Of a stretch of 64,000 nucleotides of DNA, positions 57,821-64,000 are shown in pieces; within the stretch, counting starts at the first letter, position 1, and every line of letters starts with the position of its first letter. The notes beneath the pieces are model-generated. The model saw nothing but the letters and a program-made list of their open reading frames with translations. It was not told the origin of the DNA and made no database searches. Both the position numbers and the translations under genes were made by a program. The stretch covers positions 1 through 64,000 of the forward strand of contig JAWKHI010000007.1 of assembly GCA_041394885.1 (NCBI GenBank), in the 5' to 3' direction. Origin of the DNA: DSOI01 sp041394885 (GTDB lineage: Bacteria > Acidobacteriota > Terriglobia > Bryobacterales > Bryobacteraceae).

Positions 57821-59014
57821 ATGCGACGCCGTTCCTTCTTTGCCACCGCCACTTCCGCAGGCGCCGCCCTGCTGCAACAGACCGAGATCAATCTGGGCGT
57901 AATCGGATCGGGCGGCCGCGGCACATTCGTGATGACGGTCTTTCAGAAAGATCCCGCGGTGCGGGTGACTTCGATCTGCGACGTCTATGAGCCCAATCTC
58001 GAGCGCGCCTTGTCGGAGGCGCGCAAGCGGCAACCTTCCGCGCCCGCGGCGAAGGCCGTGCGGAATTACAAAGAACTGCTGGCCGATCCCTCGATCCACG
58101 CGGTGCTGATTGCGACGCCCGAGCACTGGCATCACCGAATGGTGTTGGACGCGTTGGCGGCCGGCAAGGACATCTACGTGGAAAAGCCGCTGTGCCAGAC
58201 GCCGGAGCAGGGCGTGGAACTGGTGGAAGCGGAGAAGCGATCGAAGCAGATCATACAGGTTGGAATGCAGCGCCGCAGCTACGATTTGTACCTGGAAGCG
58301 CGCGGGGTAATTGCCAGGGGCACGCTCGGAACGGTGCGCATGGTGCGGTCCTGGTGGCTGAATAACTATCTGAAGGGTGCGCGGGCGACGAAGCTCGACG
58401 GTCCGCTCGATTGGGAGCAATGGCAGGGACCGGCGGCGCGGAAGCCGATGGATCCGGACCGGTTTCGAAACTGGCGTCTGTACTCAGACTACGCGGGAGG
58501 CATCGTCGCCGATCAAGGAGCGCACGTGTTCGATGGCATTCACTTGCTGATGAACGCTGGGTATCCGCTGGCGGTGACTGCGGCGGCGGGGCGGCCGCAC
58601 AAAGAGGGCGTCGACACTCCGGAATCAGTGGTGGTGACGGCGGAATACGCGGAAGACTTTCTGGGAGTGTTCAGCATCAACTACGCGGCGATGCGGTATC
58701 AGTCGCGGAACGATCAACTCAATCAACTCGATGGGGACAAGGCGCGGATGGACATCGGCCGTGAGGAGTACCGCGTCTACATGGCGGGGGCGGAGGACAC
58801 GGCGGCGATGAGCGGGAAGTCCGCCCGCGGCTTCGGGTACGCGGCGGATCTTCACGTGGCGAATTTTCTCGAGTGCGTACGGACGCGGAAGACGCCGACG
58901 GCTCCGATGCGGCTCGGGTTTCAGGCGGCAATCGTGGTTCAGATGGCGAATCTTTCGCTGCGTTCGGGCCGGCGGCAGCGCTGGAATGCGCAGGCGTCGC
59001 GCGTCGAGGTCTGA
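57821..59014 (+). CDS. Gfo/Idh/MocA-family oxidoreductase with Tat-like leader
   Basis: 397 residues from ATG 57821. Leader RRRSFFATATSAGAALL resembles a Tat signal. Rossmann motif LGVIGSGGRGTFVM, then VLIATPEHWHHRMV and the catalytic-type EKPLCQTPEQG. The C-terminal alpha/beta part (DYAGGIVADQGAHVFDGIHL) is like inositol- or sugar-dehydrogenases secreted in Planctomycetes and Acidobacteria. The sugar substrate is unknown. Confidence 0.9.
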   Translation: MRRRSFFATATSAGAALLQQTEINLGVIGSGGRGTFVMTVFQKDPAVRVTSICDVYEPNLERALSEARKRQPSAPAAKAVRNYKELLADPSIHAVLIATPEHWHHRMVLDALAAGKDIYVEKPLCQTPEQGVELVEAEKRSKQIIQVGMQRRSYDLYLEARGVIARGTLGTVRMVRSWWLNNYLKGARATKLDGPLDWEQWQGPAARKPMDPDRFRNWRLYSDYAGGIVADQGAHVFDGIHLLMNAGYPLAVTAAAGRPHKEGVDTPESVVVTAEYAEDFLGVFSINYAAMRYQSRNDQLNQLDGDKARMDIGREEYRVYMAGAEDTAAMSGKSARGFGYAADLHVANFLECVRTRKTPTAPMRLGFQAAIVVQMANLSLRSGRRQRWNAQASRVEV

Positions 59015-59029
59015 GTCGCGGACGGCTGC

Positions 59030-59386
59030 TCAGATCCACACCGGTTCGGCGGTCCTATCGCCTCCGGTGTCACCGGTGTTGACCGTCCCGGCCGGCTCCA
59101 CCAGCAGAATATGGCACTCGTGTTCGGCGAACGGCTTGTGCTCGACGCCTTTGGGGACCACGCACATCTCCCCGGCGTGCAAGATGACTTCGCGATCGCG
59201 GAAAGCGATGGCGAGGCGGCCTTCGATCACCAGGAACACTTCGTCGGTCTCGTCATGCTTGTGCCAAACGAAGTCGCCCTGCACTTTCACCAGCTTGAAT
59301 TGGTAGTCATTCATCGCCGCGACGATCCTGGGAGCCCAGCGATCTTCGAACAGGCCCAACTTGGCGCGGAGATTGATGCAGTGCAT
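59030..59386 (-). CDS. cupin-domain protein
   Basis: 118 residues. Single cupin barrel with the metal site WHKHDETDEVFLVIEGRL and GVEHKPFAEHE. Such proteins bind metals or small ligands, sometimes as sugar isomerases. One base separates it from the upstream PQQ-like gene, so both are probably in one transcript. Confidence 0.88.
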   Translation of the reverse strand: MHCINLRAKLGLFEDRWAPRIVAAMNDYQFKLVKVQGDFVWHKHDETDEVFLVIEGRLAIAFRDREVILHAGEMCVVPKGVEHKPFAEHECHILLVEPAGTVNTGDTGGDRTAEPVWI

Positions 59387-59387
59387 T

Positions 59388-60926
59388 CTATTTCAGCCGG
59401 AAGGCGGCCATTTCAGAGGCGTTACGAACATAGACGACACCGCCGGCGATGGCGTGATTGTTCCAGGTCTTGCCTTCGATGGCCTGGAACTGCGCCAGTT
59501 CCTGGTGTCCGGCGGGAGTGGCTTTGACGAGTGCGAGTTCCCCTCGTTCGCTGAGGACGATGAGATGGCCCGAAGCCAGGAGCACCTGACCGTAGCCATA
59601 GCGGCCACCCTTCCATTTTTGTTCGCCCGACGAGGCGTCGATGCATTGAAGGATACCTTCGTCCAATCCGTAAACGTTGCCCTCGTAGAGCACCGGCGAA
59701 TTGAATTTGGCCTTCATGCGATTGTTCTGCCAAAGGACCTTGGCGTCAAAGGCGCCGCCATCGGCGGTCAATTCCACCAGCGCCGATCCGTGTCCGTAAC
59801 CGGCGTTGAGCATCAGGCGATTGTCGGCGATCTTGAGCGGCTGCGAGGCGTTGATATGGTATTCAGTCACCCAGGGGACTGACCATAGGAGCTTGCCTTC
59901 GTCGATGCTGAGCCCCATGGCGCGCAGGGCACTTACCACGATCAACTGACGTTTGCCTGCGAGCGTCATCACCATCGGCGCCGTATAGGACTGTTCGTCG
60001 TCCTGCGAGGACCAGATCGTCTCGCCGGTGGCCTTGTCGTAGGCGACCACGGATTTCCCCGGACCTCCCGGCAGCACGATCAGCTTGCCATCCACCACCA
60101 GCGGCGACGCCGCTTGCGCCCACATCGGGTTCGACGCACCATTTTCGGAGAGTATGTTCTTGCGCCATACCGTCTTGCCGGTGGCGGCGTGGATGCAGCG
60201 GAGTTCGCCTTCGGCGCCCAGAGCGTAGACACGGCCGTCGTCGTAGACCGGTGTGGTGCGCGGTCCATCGCCACCCATCGATTCCTGAAAAAGCGCTTTC
60301 CAGGAATTGGTCCACTTTTCGCGACCCGTGGCGGCGTCGTAGGCGGCCACTACTTCCTGGTCGCGACGCTGTTCGATGGTGTAGAGCATGCCGCCAGCGG
60401 CGACGAAACCCGCATAGCCGCCGCCGACGGGTTGCTTCCACAATTGCTGCAAACCGGCAGCAGGCCATTGGGTAAGTATGGGCGTTTCGGCGTAGATGCC
60501 AAGACGGTCAGGTCCGCGATAATCGGTCCAATAGTCCCGGAGAGGTGCGGCGACCGGTTCGGCGCCCGGCTGAGCATCGCCGGATTCCGCCGATGCCTTG
60601 GCAGCCACCTCAGGCGCCACGGTTGCAGCGGGGGCAGCGTCAGGCGTTATCGGCGGGGGCGGTTGGGCGACACGGCTTCGCTCGACGGCCTTGGCACGGT
60701 CTTCCGGACTTTGGAAGGTGAGGAACGTGGGTACGCCGCTCCCCCCCATCTCGGCCCGGAGCCCATAGATTTTGAACAGTTGGACGATGCCGAGGAGGGC
60801 GATGGCGAGCGAAGCGAGTATCTTGATGCCGAGCTTGCCGCGGCGCGTCCAAAGGAGCACCAAACCGAGGGGCGGAAACAGGAGGCTGGCGCCGATGACA
60901 GCGAAGGAGGTCTGGTACCAGGGCAT
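59388..60926 (-). CDS. PQQ-type beta-propeller protein with membrane anchor
   Basis: 512 residues. Two N-terminal hydrophobic segments, a Pro/Ala-rich linker (about 70-125), then a seven- or eight-bladed propeller with PQQ-like repeats (AYDAATGREKWTNSW, CIHAATGKTVWRKN, AYDKATGETIWSS, CIDASSGEQKWKGG). It begins DYWTDYRGPDRLGIY, a pattern of outer-membrane-assembly-like or dehydrogenase-like PQQ proteins in Planctomycetes and Acidobacteria. No PQQ-enzyme catalytic residues can be asserted. Confidence 0.88.
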   Translation of the reverse strand: MPWYQTSFAVIGASLLFPPLGLVLLWTRRGKLGIKILASLAIALLGIVQLFKIYGLRAEMGGSGVPTFLTFQSPEDRAKAVERSRVAQPPPPITPDAAPAATVAPEVAAKASAESGDAQPGAEPVAAPLRDYWTDYRGPDRLGIYAETPILTQWPAAGLQQLWKQPVGGGYAGFVAAGGMLYTIEQRRDQEVVAAYDAATGREKWTNSWKALFQESMGGDGPRTTPVYDDGRVYALGAEGELRCIHAATGKTVWRKNILSENGASNPMWAQAASPLVVDGKLIVLPGGPGKSVVAYDKATGETIWSSQDDEQSYTAPMVMTLAGKRQLIVVSALRAMGLSIDEGKLLWSVPWVTEYHINASQPLKIADNRLMLNAGYGHGSALVELTADGGAFDAKVLWQNNRMKAKFNSPVLYEGNVYGLDEGILQCIDASSGEQKWKGGRYGYGQVLLASGHLIVLSERGELALVKATPAGHQELAQFQAIEGKTWNNHAIAGGVVYVRNASEMAAFRLK

Positions 60927-60973
60927 GAATCTATTGTCCTATACGGTTCCAGATGGTGGACAATGGAGGCAAG

Positions 60974-63016
60974 ATGCAAATTCGGAGACCCTTCGCTGCG
61001 CTAATACTCAGTTCTGGATTGCTGACCACCGCCATGACCCAAGCTGCTGAACTGCCGATCAAGAAAGTCGTCCTTTATAAGAACGGTGTTGGATACTTCG
61101 AGCGCGGCGCGCAACTCGCGGCCGGCGAGGGGGCCCGCCTGGAGTTCGCCGCCACAGAGATGAACGACGTGTTGAAGTCGTTGACAGTGTCGATTGCGGG
61201 AACCGGCGGCGTACGTTCCATCCGCTACGATTCGCAGGAGCCGGTGGAGCGGAAGCTGGACCGGTTTTCGATCAAGCTCGGCGACCAGATGCCCATCTCC
61301 GCGCTGCTCGATCAGTTGAAAGGGTCGCAAGTGGAGTTGAAACGGGACGCTCAAACGGTGAGTGGGATCATCGTGGGCGCGCGGCGGCTACCGGCGGTGG
61401 AGACGGCCAAGGAAAGTGAGGAAGTGACGCTGTTACTCGACTCAGGCGAAATTCGGACATTCGAAGTGGGTTCATACAGTACGCTACGATTTCCTGAAGC
61501 GCAGCTTCAGCAGCAGCTCAAGGACTACTTGAAGACTCTCACGCAGGCGCGGAGCACGGATCGGCGCGGGGTGCTGATCGAGTCAGGAACAGAGGGGCCG
61601 CGGCAGGTGACGGCGGCCTACATGGTTCCGACGCCGGTGTGGAAGTCCAGTTATCGCCTGGTGTTACCGGCGAGTGGTGAACTGATGCTGGAGGGTTGGG
61701 CGGTGGTGGACAACACCTCGGGCGACGATTGGACGAATGTGTCGCTGAGCGTGGTGTCCGGCCGGCCGATCTCGTTTATCAGCAAGCTTTACGAGCCGAA
61801 GTTTGTAAATCGGCGTGAAGTGGAATTGCCGGAGGATCAGCCGGCGGGTCCGGTGCTACATGAAGGCGCGATCGGCGGGGTCGTGGGGGGCGTGATCGGG
61901 GGTGTGGCCGGAGCGCCGCCGCCGCCTGCACCGGCGATGATGGCGCAGCGAATGACAAAGGCTGGACGATCGATGGCAGCCGCTGAGTCCGTAATGGTTG
62001 CCGCCGCGCCCGCCGCCGACTTCAGCAGCGTGGAGACGCAGGCGGAAGCCAAGGAAGCGGGCGAGTTGTTCGAGTATCATTTCAGCCAGCCGGTCACGGT
62101 GCGCAAGAACGAGTCCGCGATGCTGCCGTTCTTGCAGCAAAAAATTCCGGGTCGCAAGCTGCTGATCTATTCGAGCGAGAACTCGGTGCACCCCACAAAC
62201 GCGGTGGAACTTACGAATAGCTCGGGCAAGACGCTGGACGGCGGTCCGGTGACGGTCTACGACGCGGGCGCGTACGCGGGCGAGTCACTCACGGAGACGG
62301 TGAAGACGGGCGATAAGCGGCTACTGAGCTACGGCGTGGATCTCGGCACGCGGGTGACGACGAAGTTCGACTCGAGCCAGGAGGTGGTGCGCGAGATCCA
62401 TATGCGGCGCGGGGTGATCACGGCGCGGGCGGCGATCGAGGAGAAGAAGACGTTCACGATCAAGAATGTAGATGCGAAGGCGAAGACACTGATCATCGAG
62501 CATCCGGTGCGGCCGATGTACAAGTTGCTGGCTCCGGCCAAGCCGGCGGAGACCACCGCGTCCGCGTATCGCTTCGAGGTTAACCTCCCGGCGGCGGGCG
62601 AGTCGAAGTTCGTTCTGGACGAGGAGCGGCAACTCGATCGCACGTACATGGTTACCAACATCAATCCGGATTTCCTCGTCAGCCTGATTCAGAACAAGAC
62701 GCTCAGCGCGAGCGGACGGCAGGGGCTCGAGCAGATCGCGTCGAAGAAACGGGAGATCGCCGGCAATGACCGCGCGCTGGCGCAGTTCGATCAGGAGTCC
62801 CGCGAGCAGGCCGCCGATCAGCAGCGCGTTCGCGAGAACATTTCGACATTGTCGCGGGTGAGCGGGCAGCAGGATCAGGTGCAGCGTTACTCGCAGCAAC
62901 TGGCGGCGATCGAGAGTCAGTTGGCCGGGCTGCGGGACAAAACGGCCGAGGCCCGCAAGCGGAAGGCTGCGCTAGAATCGGAACTCAATTCCCTCATCGA
63001 GAAACTGGAGTTCTGA
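60974..63016 (+). CDS. secreted DUF4139-type protein
   Basis: 680 residues from ATG 60974, with GGAGG 6 bases before it. Signal peptide (RPFAALILSSGLLTTAMTQA). Opening VVLYKNGVGYFERGA is typical of DUF4139/mucoidy-inhibitor-like proteins; WKSSYRLVLPASGELMLEGW and VVDNTSGDDWTNVSLSVVSG are the DUF4139 core. A Gly/Val-rich then Pro-rich low-complexity segment (about 290-325) interrupts it. The last 110 residues form a coiled coil rich in Gln/Arg/Glu. Role unknown. The FAH gene starts immediately after its stop. Confidence 0.87.
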   Translation: MQIRRPFAALILSSGLLTTAMTQAAELPIKKVVLYKNGVGYFERGAQLAAGEGARLEFAATEMNDVLKSLTVSIAGTGGVRSIRYDSQEPVERKLDRFSIKLGDQMPISALLDQLKGSQVELKRDAQTVSGIIVGARRLPAVETAKESEEVTLLLDSGEIRTFEVGSYSTLRFPEAQLQQQLKDYLKTLTQARSTDRRGVLIESGTEGPRQVTAAYMVPTPVWKSSYRLVLPASGELMLEGWAVVDNTSGDDWTNVSLSVVSGRPISFISKLYEPKFVNRREVELPEDQPAGPVLHEGAIGGVVGGVIGGVAGAPPPPAPAMMAQRMTKAGRSMAAAESVMVAAAPAADFSSVETQAEAKEAGELFEYHFSQPVTVRKNESAMLPFLQQKIPGRKLLIYSSENSVHPTNAVELTNSSGKTLDGGPVTVYDAGAYAGESLTETVKTGDKRLLSYGVDLGTRVTTKFDSSQEVVREIHMRRGVITARAAIEEKKTFTIKNVDAKAKTLIIEHPVRPMYKLLAPAKPAETTASAYRFEVNLPAAGESKFVLDEERQLDRTYMVTNINPDFLVSLIQNKTLSASGRQGLEQIASKKREIAGNDRALAQFDQESREQAADQQRVRENISTLSRVSGQQDQVQRYSQQLAAIESQLAGLRDKTAEARKRKAALESELNSLIEKLEF

Positions 63017-63874
63017 TTGAAGCTCATCCGATTCGACTATCGCGGCGCTACCCAATGCGGCGTCGTCACCGCGGAAGGCATCGCGCCGATTGCCGCGATC
63101 AACGCCGCCAAGGGGACGCAGGTTCCCGACGATCTGTTGGCGGTGATCCAAACCGGCGCCACCGCGCAACTGGCCGACGTCAGCGGCGTGCCGGCGATCC
63201 CGTTCAGCGAGGTGCGTCCGCGGCTGCCCTACTCGCCGCCGAAAATCTGGTGCATCGGGCTAAACTACAAGTCCCACGCGGAAGATATCGACGCGGTGCA
63301 GCCGGAGGAGCCGGGCAGTTTTATGAAGCCGGCCTCGTGCATGGTGGAGCCGGGCGGCGAACTGGTGCTGCCGCCGCCGGATGTTTCCAACGATGTGGAC
63401 GCCGAGGGTGAACTCGGTGTGATCATCGGACGGCGCTGCCGTTTCGTGCCGGCGGACCGGGTGCGCGAAGTGATCTTCGGGTACACGACAACGCTTGACC
63501 TGACGGCGCTCGACGTTCTGCGGAAGAATCCGCGGTATCTCACGCGATCCAAGAGTATCGATACGTTCTTCAGTTTCGGTCCGGTAATCGTCACCGCCGA
63601 CGAGATCGCCGATGTCGATCAGCTCGAAGTAATCACGGAGCACAACGGCGGTGTATGCTCGCGGGACTTCGTGCATCACATGCACCACCGGCCTTATGAA
63701 CTGGTGCGCTTCCATAGTGACTTCCAAACGCTGTACCCAGGCGACCTGATTTCGACGGGGTGTCCCAAAGGCGCGCGGATCAAGCCGGGGGACCGGGTGA
63801 GGGCGCGCATCGAAGGCGTGGGTACGCTCGAGGCATCGGTCGTCCAGGGATCGCGCGTCACCGAGATCGGGTAG
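63017..63874 (+). CDS. fumarylacetoacetate hydrolase family protein
   Basis: 285 residues from a TTG that directly follows the previous stop. FAH-family motifs: KIWCIGLNYKSHAED, VDAEGELGVIIGRRCR (acidic metal ligands), FGYTTTLDLTALD, RSKSIDTFFSFGPVIV and YPGDLISTGCPKGA. Such enzymes act on 2-oxo or 2,4-dioxo acids as hydrolases, isomerases or decarboxylases in aromatic or sugar-acid degradation. The exact substrate is unclear. Confidence 0.9.
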   Translation: MKLIRFDYRGATQCGVVTAEGIAPIAAINAAKGTQVPDDLLAVIQTGATAQLADVSGVPAIPFSEVRPRLPYSPPKIWCIGLNYKSHAEDIDAVQPEEPGSFMKPASCMVEPGGELVLPPPDVSNDVDAEGELGVIIGRRCRFVPADRVREVIFGYTTTLDLTALDVLRKNPRYLTRSKSIDTFFSFGPVIVTADEIADVDQLEVITEHNGGVCSRDFVHHMHHRPYELVRFHSDFQTLYPGDLISTGCPKGARIKPGDRVRARIEGVGTLEASVVQGSRVTEIG

Positions 63875-63977
63875 TTCCCAGGCGAGTTAGTTCCAATACA
63901 ACCCTTGTGTTCGGCGGAGGATTGCCTTACCATCGGGGCGGCGAAGTTTAGCCACTGCCGATGAAAGGAGTCCTGTT

Positions 63978-64000
63978 ATGCGAGCCGACGACCTCAACGT
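63978..64000 (+). CDS. start of a gene cut by the window end
   Basis: ATG 63978 is preceded by AAAGGAG at 63964-63970. The first seven residues, MRADDLN, resemble the start of small proteins of unknown function common in Acidobacteria, but too little is visible to classify it. Confidence 0.5.

Noticed and set aside
1..64000. CRISPR array, rRNA, insertion sequence, prophage
   Set aside because: No regularly spaced repeats, rRNA sequence, transposase, integrase or phage structural gene was recognised. Only short local repeats were found.

Overview
The window looks like a high-GC chromosomal piece of an acidobacterium, most likely of the Bryobacterales/Solibacter group. The reasons are the Oar-like TonB-dependent receptors, the CRTAC1/ASPIC-UnbV protein with a thioredoxin-TPR tail, the DUF1549/DUF1553 plus DUF1501 pair, a PEP-CTERM protein, a TIGR02996-type repeat protein, a very long CPBP protease and a PQQ-like beta-propeller protein. 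This is inference from gene families; there is no rRNA in the window to confirm it.

Layout. 0-6.3 kb: the end of an Oar-like receptor, a 1,094-residue CRTAC1-type protein interrupted by one in-frame TGA, and a DUF2809 membrane protein. 6.4-16.2 kb: an LRR-type protein, a flavoprotein-like protein and an SGNH hydrolase; a secreted DUF1549/DUF1553-DUF1501-SUMF1-like operon; a VapBC pair; a sulfatase. 16.3-26.5 kb: an HD-GYP/GGDEF protein, an orphan efflux adaptor, then hfq-hflX-pgsA, a small beta-barrel protein and lutABC. 26.9-34.3 kb: a PEP-CTERM protein and an S9 peptidase, then three genes in a row broken by single-base frameshifts (aldose epimerase, Oar-like receptor, HNH endonuclease). 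34.4-42.0 kb: a minus-strand housekeeping run (ABC ATPase, symporter, M24 peptidase, aroC-def-fmt-argJ). 42.3-52.8 kb: a chemosensory operon cheA-cheW-mcp-hemA-cheY-cheB-cheR-cheX. 52.8-64 kb: a CPBP protease behind a secreted peroxiredoxin, M24 peptidase, Gfo/Idh/MocA oxidoreductase, cupin, PQQ-like protein, DUF4139 protein and FAH-family hydrolase.

Two observations stand out. First, two unrelated genes each carry exactly one in-frame TGA inside otherwise intact coding sequence. In the peroxiredoxin it stands at the peroxidatic cysteine; in the CRTAC1 protein it lies just before the ASPIC/UnbV part. Each TGA is followed at normal distance by a hairpin with the features of a bacterial SECIS element. 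TGA ends other genes here normally, so the simplest reading is selenocysteine insertion. The peroxiredoxin belongs to a known type of selenoprotein; the CRTAC1/ASPIC protein may be an undescribed one. Second, the chemosensory operon encodes a receptor with an N-terminal group-I truncated haemoglobin, three PAS domains and a methyl-accepting domain, and the next gene is a glutamyl-tRNA reductase, the first enzyme of haem synthesis. This suggests a haem-based gas or redox sensor with its own haem-supply gene.

Caution: frameshifts cluster in 30.4-34.3 kb and 47.2-49.6 kb while the rest reads cleanly. Several can be repaired by changing one base in a short run of identical bases, so local consensus errors are as likely as true gene decay.
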